The notes under the pieces: model-generated | What the model was told of the DNA's origin: nothing | What the model saw: only the letters and a program-made list of their open reading frames with translations | Database searches by the model: none | From: Cymbomonas tetramitiformis | Taxonomy: Eukaryota > Chlorophyta > Pyramimonadophyceae > Pyramimonadales > Pyramimonadaceae | Direction: 5' to 3' | NCBI GenBank assembly: GCA_001247695.2 | Contig: LGRX02035303.1 | Coordinates: 1-64,000, forward strand | DNA: 64,000 nt | In this document: positions 1 through 9,905 of the stretch, one piece after another | Layout of the letters: each line of letters begins with the position of its first letter | Numbering within the stretch: position 1 is the stretch's first letter | Translations under genes and position numbers: made by a program

Positions 1-107
1 TTTTCAGCGCGGCAGAATCAAAGACATGGCTAAATCAATTTTTGTGTTTTTTGTTGTTTATAGGTCTTAAACTCAAGAGCTTCTCAAACACATAGCTAAA
101 GGTAAAG

Positions 108-449
108 ATGCCAAAGCGAACCCGAGAAGTCACTCCTTTCCCTGAGGACCATATGCTGTTCTTGGAGATGTGCGGGAACCGACTGAGTCGGTCCGCATAT
201 GATTCTGCATTTGTTGCTCCTCTGCCGCTTTATTTTCCAGTTGCCCCATTACCGCCTCCTCCTCCCCCACCACCACCACCTCCTCCCCCACCACCACCTC
301 CTATGATCTGGAGGTGGTCGTACCGTTATGAGCTCTACGTGGGGGAGCCTGTTGCACCCCACGGTGCTCCCCCCGGCCGAGGCCGCATCCGGGGTGGCCA
401 TGGCTTCACCCGCGAGCCCTCCCCGCTGTACTTGCGGGCGGAGGAATAG
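108..449 (+). CDS. Proline-rich short reading frame, doubtful
   Basis: A 113-codon open frame starting at an ATG and containing a run of about 17 prolines near residue 50, followed by a Gly/Arg-rich tail. No domain is recognised. It lies just upstream of the multi-exon gene that starts near 847 and could be a 5' exon of it, but I see no convincing donor that would join it in frame. The proline run comes from a CCN-rich microsatellite. It may not be a real protein. Confidence 0.2.
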   Translation: MPKRTREVTPFPEDHMLFLEMCGNRLSRSAYDSAFVAPLPLYFPVAPLPPPPPPPPPPPPPPPPPMIWRWSYRYELYVGEPVAPHGAPPGRGRIRGGHGFTREPSPLYLRAEE

Positions 450-846
450 GACACAACGTGTATATATGATATTTTATTCATATTTTGTTGTGCATATTTT
501 GTTGTGTATATTGTGTTGTGTATATTTTGTTGTTGTAGTATTTTGTTGTGTATAATTATGCAATCATCTCAAATATTCTGCTGTTATTCATCTCTAGAAC
601 GGGGGAATGGCGCGGCCGTGCAAACGGACAAACCTAGTACCTAGGCTCTGGAATGAAGTTATAAACCCCTTCTGCGGTAACCGGGAAAATCTCGGGCCAA
701 AGTTTGGTGTACATAATTCCATTGCTCAGAGATGAATATACTAAAGATATGATATGATGTTGTTTAGCAGGGCCGTGTTATATTTATATCATTCATGATT
801 TACGTTTCTTAATTTGTGTTTTCTGTGCATGGTGACATGCAGGGTT
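450..846. other. Non-coding stretch with TTGTTGTG microsatellite
   Basis: Positions about 460-560 hold a degenerate array of a 14-16 bp unit built on ATTTTGTTGTGTAT. The rest is AT-rich sequence leading to the ATG at 847. A tgcag lies just before that ATG, so an upstream 5' UTR intron is possible. Nothing else was recognised. Confidence 0.5.
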
Positions 847-3800
847 ATGAGTTCTTCTTCCGAAGAGGGCGCGGATTCAGTTGAAGGGCCTCCTCAGGCC
901 TATTCCTTTGCCCGGAAGCTTTGTGATAATGACTTTTACAGCGTTCCAGTCCTTGCAGATATGTATTCGAATGAAACAAGCGGTGCATATGGTCTGGGAT
1001 GGTGGAGCATGAGCATCATCCCAAAAGCTTACGAGTACCCACTCCTCAAGACTCCAAGGCAGGCAGACAGTCTTGTCGGCGAGTCGATGCTTGTGATTCA
1101 TGGCATGATGACGATGGCAGCGGGCGAGAATTTCGAACCTTTTGCACTCGTGGTCGCTGATAAACAGGCTCTGGGATGCTGTCCGTTCGTGGACTTCGTT
1201 CATACTATGCCGAAGAGAAACGTACCCAAACAGCAGCCCGTGCAAGGGAGAACTGGGAAAATTGGTCAGTATTTTCTCTCATTCTTCCCTTCGTTTTCCT
1301 TCTCCTTCTAATTCAGGCCTTATTTTATATCTTCTGCTTATCTTTTCTAATTCAGCCTTTCGAATTCATTCGTTCTTTTCAGTACCTCAGCACCTCTTAG
1401 CGGGAATCATCATCGACAAAGTATTGTCATTTGGTCGCCCTGAAATCCCTGCACCTGACGCTGACACCGAGATGACCGTTGTTGCACAATGGTTCAAGAC
1501 GTATATCGATCTCGCCAAGGACAAGGACATAGCAGAGCATCCTCGCTTCTTAGGCATTATGCTCGCAATGGATAAATTCATTTGCCCTGGCGCGCAACCC
1601 GTAAAAAAGAGACCCGTCGGTACAGTGCCCAAAATGTACACTGCTGCCTCTGACTGCTTTACTGCATCGCCTTTCATCACGACCCGGGATTTCCGCCGTG
1701 AAGATATCTTCAGAGCTATCGATGCAAAGTACATGCTTATCACGCAAGACAACGAGCGACTCGACAATCTTCACAAGAATCTTGGTGAAGCAGACTACTT
1801 GAAAAACGAATATTTCCCAAAGATGCTCAAGTGCTTCACCGAACTTGTGGATACATTGCATACTATTCACACCGAGCAGTACGAGGATTATTCTCGACTC
1901 CACTCAAAGAAATACACCCCCAAAAACAATAATCTCCAGATCGTTGAACCGACTTTGCACGTCTCGACATGGGCCGCGTTTGTCTCCGAGGTAATGGTTT
2001 CAAAATTCACCCCTTCTGTCAATTTTATGTTATTTTAATGCTTATCGCGTTCCGCTGCTTCTCACCTATCCGTTTGATCGCAACAGTATCTTCCAGATCT
2101 TGGGAGTATTCGCAAAGCCGAAGATCATCTCCTGGCGGAGAACGTTCCAGAGAAAGTATCTGAGTCCGTCGAAAACTTGCAAAAAGCGGCGGAAAAGGCC
2201 CCAGTGCAAGACGAGCCCGTCCGTCCTCGACCTGAAGGACAAGATACTGCTTTGATGCAGAAAGATGTCGTCGTCATTGACACCACACCGATATTCCACA
2301 AACGAGGATATGCCTACATTTTGGACAGCGCCCCGACGTGGACAGCTCCAGACGGCAGCGTCCGTGAAGACGACACGACGGTGGCCCGCATCCGATTTGC
2401 AAATAAGGAAGCTGGAAAGGACGACGAACTCGTGAGATCGAAACACTACCTTTGGATCATAGGTAAATCTCCCTCTCTCTATCTTAGATAAAATGTTATC
2501 TCTTCAAATACTGAGAATTAATTTGCTTTCGTGTTGGCAGGGGGTGTCGGCAGTGCGGACCTTCTTCCTCAATCTTTGGCTGAGGTGCCAACGCAACCAG
2601 TTGCCAACTCGGCACTCGAAAGCGATGCCGGTGAGCCGATATAAAACATCTCTCGCTCTCTATCTCCCTTTCTCCTTCGCTCTCCGTCTTAGGTCACAAA
2701 AATGATATATGTATTCAAATACTGAGAATTGATTTGCTTTTGTGTTGTGAAAAGGTTCCGATAGTGACGGGCCTCCATCTGATGTTGAGGTTCCAACGCA
2801 ACAAGTTGCCAACCCTGAAGGCGATGCCGGTGAGCCGATATAAAACATCTCTCGCTCTCTATCTCCCTTTCTCCTTCGCTCTCCGTCTTAGGTCACAAAA
2901 ATGATTTATGTATTCAAATACTGAGAATTGATTTGCTTTTGTGTTGTGAAAAGGTTCCGATAGTGACGGGCCTCCATCTGATATTGAGATTGAAGCTGAA
3001 GCTGAAGCTGAGGTGCAAACGCAACCTCCAGTTGGTGGAGACGATACGGGTCGTAAACTACCATATACAAAAACGGCTACACCTCCTTCAATTGTAACTA
3101 CACCTGTCACTCGTAAATATCGAAGACTCTCTGGAGTAAGCCCTTCAGGTTCATCCTGCGAGGCAAGCCCTGCACGTGCAGAGCCATCAGGGGCATACCC
3201 TGCAGGTGCAGGGCCATCAGGGGCAAGCCCTGCAGGTGCAGGGCCATCAGGGGCAACCCCTGCAGGTGCAGGGCCATCAGGGGCAACCCCTGCAGGTGCA
3301 GGGCCATCAGGGGCAAACCCTGCAGGTGCAGGGCCATCAGGGGCAAGCCCTGCTCCAGGGCCATCAGCGGCAAGCCCTCTCCCATCAGCGGGCCTTGTAT
3401 CTCCTGCAGCTGGAACTCCGCAGCGGCCAATTCCTGCATTCATCATGGAGCAGGGTGATGAGGAGATTGTGTCCCCTTCAAAGACTCCGAAGACCGCCGA
3501 TGAAACCGAGGCAGATGAGCAAAAAAAACAGGCTGCCATTCGCAAGTATGCATCTTCCCTCCTGAGATTTACTTATACCACCATTGCTTTTTTTGATGGT
3601 GCATGTGCATTACTAAAACCAAGTACACGTTGCTTCTGTGGGCCATCAGGCAAATCGATGACATGCATAAGTTGGTCGACACTCATAATCCATGTGCGAC
3701 ATCGTGGAAAATCCCCATTCGGTACATCGATGATGCAGAAGGAGCGTATCGCCCTCGACCACTGGACGAATTTCACGCCCAGGCTATTGCCGAAATGATG

Positions 3801-6800
3801 TACTGGAACCCACACACCGGTTCGGGATCTCCAGCCCTGATTGCTGTCCAGGAGGATCAGGACGATGCAACAAGCACCAACCCAGAGGCATTCGTTTGGG
3901 CGGACATCGGGAAAGGCAGATACAGGTAAGACCCATTGCGTTGATGGATGCATGCATATGTGTTCCAACTTACACTTTATTTGTTATTCAACAGATTCAC
4001 CTGCTTTGGACATCAGCATTTGCTGGAGGCAAAGCGTCGCTGCGTCAAGGCGGATGAAGCAAAGCACGCAAACCACGAAAATCGAACGGACGCGTTTCAG
4101 TTCATCGAATGTCGTCTCTTCATGAACTTGAGCGCCATCGAAATGAATCAGGTGTGTCTCACTCATGCCAGTTTTCTCAGGTGCTTCTCAGGGCTTACTT
4201 ACATACTCAAGTGTTTAGGGAGGGTTTACGGTCGGCCAGCTTCTCAGCTATAGTCATGATCCGTGCAATTCGTTTGCGCACGCAGCTTGGGAATGAGCAG
4301 AACAACATTGACGCCTACATGAAGCACCGCAACACCACGGAGATCATTCTTGGCATGCGAAAACACGTGGAGAAACTGATGGCCGAACCCAACGAGAGAG
4401 ACGTTGCAATGAAGAGGTTTGAGAACGTGAAATTCAGTCGGGTGCCGCCGAAGCAGAACTTGAATCCCGAATTCGAAACGGCGCTGAAGACGCAGGTGTT
4501 CAATCACCAGAAGCTGAATGCAGACAAGAAGAACGTGCATTGGGCTGCTTGGGCTATCTCGGTGCAATCGCACAACTTGTTCAAACAACTTCAGAGAGGT
4601 GCTGCCATTTTTTTGAGAATCCCGTCTCAACATTATTCTTATTTGCTCTTAGGTGTTTTTGCAGTAGCTAACTGACGATTTGGTATTTCATGCTTTCGCT
4701 TTCAGTGATGAAGGCCCACAATGAAGGGGCGCTAGAGGGAGTTGACCCGGACGATGAAGACGCCACGGAGACGACCTTGGCCACGGTTGGGTCATCTCGC
4801 AATAAGCCCAAACGTAAACGTTCAAGCGGTATGTCGACCGGCACAACTGACCTCAACGCACCAACGACCAAGCAGCCTAAATGGGACCCCACATCCGGAA
4901 AGCCGATCGTCTACCATGATCTGCCGAAGGGGTTCTATGATACATGGGCCCCCTTGACCGAAGGACACTTACATGAGATCACTAAGCTCGTCGACGAAGC
5001 CGTCATCGAACAGAAGTACACGGTCAAAGATATGATCAACCGTATCGCCGAGATCAAGACTCTCAACAATGTTCGAGAGAACCTAATGCTGCTTGCCTCA
5101 GATGCTCATAAACGATTCAACATAACACACTCCTTGGAATCGACACCGGCCTACCGGCAACTGAGCTTTCTAAAGAAAAACCGGCATTCTATGCAGAACT
5201 TTCTGCAATCACAACCGGGAGGGTACGAAAACAACATATACGACGTAAATGCACCCTGCTTCATTCCTTACCTAGATGAAGATGGGTATCCCATACCTAA
5301 GGAAAGGAAACCAGTGGATGCTGTCGTGGATCCCGATGCTCCCGAGTCGAAGTTCTGGGATCGTAAGATGACCTACGGTGAGCTGGATGGCGAGATCAAT
5401 ACGCTGCAAAAGAAGCTTGACAGCTTTACGTTTCCCAACCCAGAACACGACTGGGGGAAGTTTTGCGAGTATTTCCCAGGGGCTGGGGATGAGAGAGAAA
5501 TACGTACATTACTGAAGGTAATTTACCTAAGTTGCGCCCTCTGATCGTCCTTCACTATATTCAATACGTGTTCAATTAACAACGGGGTTTGTTTACAACT
5601 GTACCAGGCGGGAGTGGTGCCCCCGAAGGTCTCCTGCAAGAACGAGCAGGAGAACCGGAAATTTCAATTTGAATCACGGCCTGCAAAAGAAAAACAGCGG
5701 CACGAGGCGAAGATAGAGAAACTGATCAAAGAAATTCCGAAGGATATAAAGTTCTACTGGAATAATATCGAGAGCGCTCTGTTGCTGAAAATCGGATCGA
5801 CGACAGCATCGACTGCGGAAAATCTCCTAAAGAATCTTCCAGGTGCGTATCTCGGTTTTATATTCCATTTGTGCACCGTAGCTATGTAATTACTAATCGT
5901 TTACATTGCACACAGGTGTGAGTTATCGAATATTGTCAAACGTTCCTGAGGGCCAGCAAGTCGACGATGATGACTACTTCTACACTCACAAGATTCCGCA
6001 ACTGGTTTTCAAGAAGGACTTTCTTCTGGAGCCCGCATCACCTGAGTCCTTCACGACTCTTCCCAGGCTTCCATTTACCGGTTTCATTATGGATTGCGAA
6101 TATGCTCTGGACTCGAACAAGAGATGGATCCCGAAACCTCTCTTAGCAGGAGAGTTCAAGCAATTCCTACACAACTTCAACAATTTGACCACGTGTGATG
6201 ATTGGGTAGGGGGATGTTTCTGTGGCTTTCAACAACACCACGAGTTCTTCGAAGCCGCCAAGCAGTTTTGCCACGGGAACGCCGAAAAGATGTTCTGGGT
6301 GAAACCTTTGAGCAGATCGAACATGATGGCCTTGGAATCCTGCGTTGCGCCACGGAACTACGCCAACCGTATGGAGTGCTTTGTCTTGTGTTACTACGTC
6401 AAGGAAGCAACACCTACAGGTCCGTAGATGTTAAGTTACGTACAATTCTGTGATTGCCTTTTGGCGTCTAAGCATGGGCAATCTGACTAAGCAGCGCTGA
6501 TTGCTCTCGCAGACGAAACCCACCCAGCCGTGCATAAAAGGCTTCCCTGGATGAAGAACTTGATTAGAGTTCTCGGTGAGGAGGAGAATGCGGATAGTGA
6601 TGTCGTCGATAAGCAGTTCGTGGCTTCTTGCCGAACCAACACCTGGGAATATGCCCCTGTACACTCGTCGAAATTCGCCAATAACTCCGAGGGTAAAAGA
6701 ATTAACAAACACCAGAAGCCGCTGAAGCTCATCCACGACCTCATCAATATCCATATGCGAGGTCCTGAGTTAGAGGGGGAAGCGAGGGGGAAATCTGCGT

Positions 6801-7457
6801 ACGAGGGGTGTTACCTCTTCATCACGAACATCACTTCATCTTGGATGCGTGCTGCGGTTCGGGGACCACTTCGGTAGCCGCCAACATGTTGGGATTGGGT
6901 TCCGTCGCTTTCGATAGGTAAGCATTCATGTCTACATCCATTTTTTTTGAAAAAATACTTTGTATATCGGTTTTAACAAGTGCTGGTGTCTTGGATGCAG
7001 GGAGCAAGGTATGGTCGACTCAGCGAAAGAGCGCATTAGGTTTCCTGATGGATTTTTTTCTTTGGCCGACGAAGTGTTGAGCAAGCAGGAATACGACGAG
7101 GTGAAAAGGCAGAGAGAGGCACATCGTAAAGAGCAAGAGAAAGTCGAGAAGGAGCGGGGGAAGAAGACGGCGGTCGAAATGAGGGAAACGGAAAAGGCCG
7201 CCAAGAAACAGCAGGAAGATGCCGAGAGGCCGAAGGCCGCCAAGCCAAGGCCGAAAGGCCGAGAAGCCGCCAGGAAAGAGAAGGAGACCGTGCCGACGAG
7301 GCCGCCAAGGAAGAAAGAGAAGGCCCGAGGCCGACCAAGGCCGCCAAGAAACCAAGCAACAGCCGCCGCGGCGGGGCTATACCTAAGCGGCAAGCACCTA
7401 AGGCACAAGGCGGAAAGCCGGAATCCGATGCCAAGAGACGTAGACGGTAGGCAATGA
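847..7457 (+). CDS. ParB-like/beta-class DNA methyltransferase fusion gene, 14 exons
   Basis: I place exons at 847-1264, 1383-1990, 2087-2462, 2541-2630, 2755-2829, 2954-3545, 3650-3925, 3995-4153, 4240-4598, 4706-5517, 5608-5842, 5916-6419, 6513-6917 and 7001-7457; phases agree at every GT-AG junction. The start is the ATG at 847. The product is about 1,790 codons. Exons near 3650-4300 resemble the ParB/Srx fold: a PIRYID strand, RPLDEF, LIAV and then FGHQHLLEAKRR, like GHRRLxAAKR. Exons 5916-7060 read as a beta-class N4/N6 methyltransferase: MDCEYAL in place of DPPY, MFWVKP, MECFVLCYYVK, QKPLKLIHDLI, then ILDACCGSGTTSVAA and FDREQGMVDSAKERI. The large N-terminal region is unrecognised. The tail is Lys/Glu/Arg-rich. 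A one-base frame break lies between about 6760 and 6856. ParB-methylase fusions are known from phages; whether this is a host or transposon gene is open. Confidence 0.7.
2631..2953 (+). repeat. Tandem exon-intron cassette duplication inside the ParB-methyltransferase gene
   Basis: The introns at 2631-2754 and 2830-2953 are nearly identical (both open with gtgagccgatataaaacatc), and the following exons both start GSDSDGPPSD. Copied unit: about 199 bp. The exons are class 1-1 with lengths divisible by three, so copying adds residues without shifting the frame. Confidence 0.85.
3172..3400 (+). repeat. 30-bp coding minisatellite (GPSGASPAGA repeats)
   Basis: About six 30-bp units of the type gggccatcaggggcaagccc, inside the sixth exon. 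They encode a ten-residue Gly/Pro/Ser/Ala unit and form a probably disordered linker just before the ParB-like domain. The array is open on both strands, so antisense frames here are shadows. Confidence 0.85.
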
Positions 7458-7830
7458 TGATTCCCTGGTGGGACATGGTGCTAGCACCTAGGTCAATATT
7501 TGTTGATAGTCTTAATAACCTATTGTCTCAGTGCAGAAGTACGCTGATGAAACACGTATGGTATATCTTGATATGACAATTGTAAATAAAGTATATTCTC
7601 CAAAGGTATGGGCGACATATGTTGTTGTGGAACCGATGTCCTTTATGGAGCGGGTGACATGCCTCCGCTTTCATTGTGATTGCCTGATTATATTGGTTAA
7701 ATGAAGTTGAGCGGTACCACGACGACCATTGAGGTATAAAACCTATTCCCCTCTCTTCCAAAATCATTTCCCCGCTCGACACTTCATCGACGCACCTTTA
7801 TTCCCATCCATCTCAGTTCAATCAATTCCA
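7458..7830. other. Intergenic stretch between two genes
   Basis: This AT-rich sequence separates the TGA at 7455-7457 from the ATG of the MYND gene. No repeat or coding signal was recognised; it should contain the terminator of the first gene and the promoter of the second. Confidence 0.4.
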
Positions 7831-8610
7831 ATGACAATACTTGCTACTTTGCGGAAGGAAAATCCAGATAAAAACATTTGGTTACTATGGTTCCCTGAAG
7901 AGTCCTCGCCCTCAGAACTAGCGCTCAAGAAATCGATGGAAGAGGACCATAAGATACAATTTCAAATGTATGACGCAAGCGTGCATGATAATCTGCCTTT
8001 ACGGATGAAATTTTTGTACCCAGTTTGCCTGCACTGCGGGCTTCAAGATCGTTCACAACTTGCAACGTGTACCGGCTGCTATCTTGCGAATTACTGCAAA
8101 GCCCCCCAAACTTGTCGGAAAGCTGATTACGCACGGCATAAGTTTTTCTGTCGTTTTGCAAGGGGTCATATATTAGGACAGCCATATGCAAGATGCCGAC
8201 CTTTGTTTAAGTACCCGGGGGATACGCGGCATCCAGCAGAACGGAATTCCATGAGTGCTTGGTCCTATGGGGACTACCTGCAGTTTCTAGCCTTTTGGGA
8301 AATCCAATGCGTCGCATGTTTTGCAGGTCGGCCAAAGGGTCGCCCCGTCGTGAGACAGCAGATATCTGGCGGGCAAATCGTTACCTCGGTGCGCATTGAA
8401 ATGCGGGACGCCACAATTTTCAAAACCCCTCACTTTCAGAAGTATACAGCAAGAATGGGGTTTGTATACTCCAACTTACACGCTCCAGATTTTGTATATT
8501 CTTATCCATTTTACCGTCTCACTCCGTTTGGTCGGTTGATGATGTGCATCTGCAAGTTAAGGTGCCCGAAAATCATACTTCAGAGGTTGCTTTCAGGAGA
8601 CTATAACTGA
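7831..8610 (+). CDS. MYND-type zinc-finger protein, probably 3'-truncated
   Basis: The start chosen is the ATG giving MTILATLRKENPDKN; an open frame continues upstream to 7729 without strong features. Residues about 68-110 hold a MYND finger with pattern C-x2-C-x9-C-x2-C, then YC-x5-C and a final H-x3-C, two residues longer than usual between YC and the next Cys. MYND fingers bind proline-rich partners and occur in many protist and fungal regulators. The C-terminal part is unrecognised and runs straight into Polinton sequence at about 8594, so the original gene end was probably replaced by that fragment. It may be a pseudogene. Confidence 0.55.
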   Translation: MTILATLRKENPDKNIWLLWFPEESSPSELALKKSMEEDHKIQFQMYDASVHDNLPLRMKFLYPVCLHCGLQDRSQLATCTGCYLANYCKAPQTCRKADYARHKFFCRFARGHILGQPYARCRPLFKYPGDTRHPAERNSMSAWSYGDYLQFLAFWEIQCVACFAGRPKGRPVVRQQISGGQIVTSVRIEMRDATIFKTPHFQKYTARMGFVYSNLHAPDFVYSYPFYRLTPFGRLMMCICKLRCPKIILQRLLSGDYN

Positions 8611-9532
8611 TTTGTTCGGTGCTTACATTGATAAGTTTTTAAAACTCAAGACCGAGTCGTCAGGGCCACCTGATGGTGACATTGATACATTCATAAAAGA
8701 CTTTGAATTTCATGAAGGTATCAAGTTAGACAAACGAAACATCAAATACAATCCAGGAATGAGACAAGTTGCTAAAGACATGCAAAATATCTTATATGGA
8801 AAACTCGGTGAACGATCAAACAAATCTAAAAGTAAGGTCATTCAAAATCCAGGTGAGTTCTACAATACAATCAGTAATAAGAGGTACGATTGTAAATATG
8901 AGTTTATTGGATCTGAAGAGAATGAGATGGTATTGATGAATTTTACCGAGAATTCTGATGTGTATGCCGACACACGGTTTTCAACGAACGAGGTGTTGGC
9001 CGCGTTCATAACCAGCTATGGACGATTGAAATTGTACGAGCTGATAGAAGCCACCGGGTTCTCAAACGTATTATACTTTGATACTGATTCTATTATATAT
9101 ATAGAAACTCAAGAGAACCATCATATATATCACGGGACTGGTTATAGACAGCCATGGTTAGGTTATCTTAAGTGTGAGCTTCAAGGATTGGAAAAAGAAC
9201 ATGGTAAGTGTATTGAATTCCTGAGCACTGGACCAAAGTCATACAGCCTGAAGTTTGCCGATGAATATTGTATGACCAAGATAAAAGGTTTCTCTTTGAG
9301 TACTGAAAACTTAGAACATATCAATCATGATGTTATGAAAAATATGATTCTAAATCAAAGGAACGACCCAGTCAAAATGAGTAACCTTGTTATCAGACAT
9401 CAATCAAAAAGCAACAATCACAGATTGTTGCCATTAGGGTTAGAAGTCAGATCGGAATCCAAGACATTTAATTTCAGTTATGACAAAGGAAACATTGATT
9501 GGACGACATGGGACATTTTGCCATTGTCGTAA
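8594..9532 (+). CDS. Polinton/Maverick-type protein-primed DNA polymerase B, C-terminal half
   Basis: The first recognisable residues are LFGAYIDKFLKLK, the palm entry of Polinton PolB. Motif B is QNILYGKLGE and motif C is YFDTDSI with both catalytic aspartates. The frame stays open to the TAA at 9532 and carries the usual C-terminal KSYSLKFAD and KIKGFSLS motifs. No start codon or exonuclease half is attached. A matching exonuclease piece lies at 16518-16863, downstream in the same orientation, the wrong order for one element. The family replicates the element by protein priming. This copy cannot act as it stands. Confidence 0.85.
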   Translation, partial: QETITDLFGAYIDKFLKLKTESSGPPDGDIDTFIKDFEFHEGIKLDKRNIKYNPGMRQVAKDMQNILYGKLGERSNKSKSKVIQNPGEFYNTISNKRYDCKYEFIGSEENEMVLMNFTENSDVYADTRFSTNEVLAAFITSYGRLKLYELIEATGFSNVLYFDTDSIIYIETQENHHIYHGTGYRQPWLGYLKCELQGLEKEHGKCIEFLSTGPKSYSLKFADEYCMTKIKGFSLSTENLEHINHDVMKNMILNQRNDPVKMSNLVIRHQSKSNNHRLLPLGLEVRSESKTFNFSYDKGNIDWTTWDILPLS

Positions 9533-9596
9533 AAGCGGTAAATGTTTCCAAAACACTAATATATATAATATAATTCAATTCTGGCAACATTTAACG

Positions 9597-9875
9597 CTAC
9601 CATAATAATCGATCTGCATAGTATCCATTGCTACCGACGACATTGCGGTCTTTCTTGTGTCTAATTTTGTACAACCGACGTCGTTCATCGGCATACTCTT
9701 TACCCTTAGTGGCCATGTATGTAGGGTAATCAGAAGCACCTCGCTGTCCGACCTGAGCGATCAATTTACCATCCTTGAAAACATCAATCTTTTTGCTATG
9801 ATTATTTGATGGGCTGATCTTAACCCCGAGTTTCCGTGCTTGACTTTTTGTGTAAGCTTTGATTTGATAAGTCAT
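9597..9875 (-). CDS. DUF5754-like small protein of giant viruses and Polintons
   Basis: A 92-residue protein beginning MTYQIKAYTKSQARKLG and ending in a strongly basic stretch with RRRLYKIRHKKDR and YYADRLLW. This C-terminal block is, from memory, typical of the DUF5754 family in mimivirus-like and phycodnavirus-like genomes; the function is unknown. It is transcribed away from the integrase with only 30 bp between start codons. The frame is intact, so it is among the best preserved genes of the block. Confidence 0.65.
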   Translation of the reverse strand: MTYQIKAYTKSQARKLGVKISPSNNHSKKIDVFKDGKLIAQVGQRGASDYPTYMATKGKEYADERRRLYKIRHKKDRNVVGSNGYYADRLLW

Positions 9876-9905
9876 TGTATACTATATGTAACACTATTAT
9901 ATAGT
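9876..9905. promoter_or_regulatory. Shared divergent promoter region
   Basis: Only 30 bp separate the ATG of the minus-strand DUF5754-like gene from the ATG of the integrase. The spacer is nearly all A/T with TATATAGTATG just before the integrase start. Any core promoters must overlap or lie inside the coding regions, which suits a compact viral-style genome. This is inferred from position and composition only. Confidence 0.4.

Noticed and set aside
2859..3545. Minus-strand frame of 228 codons with GLAPDGPAPA repeats
   Set aside because: It is the antisense of the 30-bp coding minisatellite and two introns of the spliced plus-strand gene.
7020..7476. Minus-strand frames opposite the Lys/Arg-rich tail of the methyltransferase gene
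   Set aside because: They are Leu/Phe/Ser-rich mirror translations of a GCCGCCAAG-type low-complexity stretch; the plus strand is spliced in phase.
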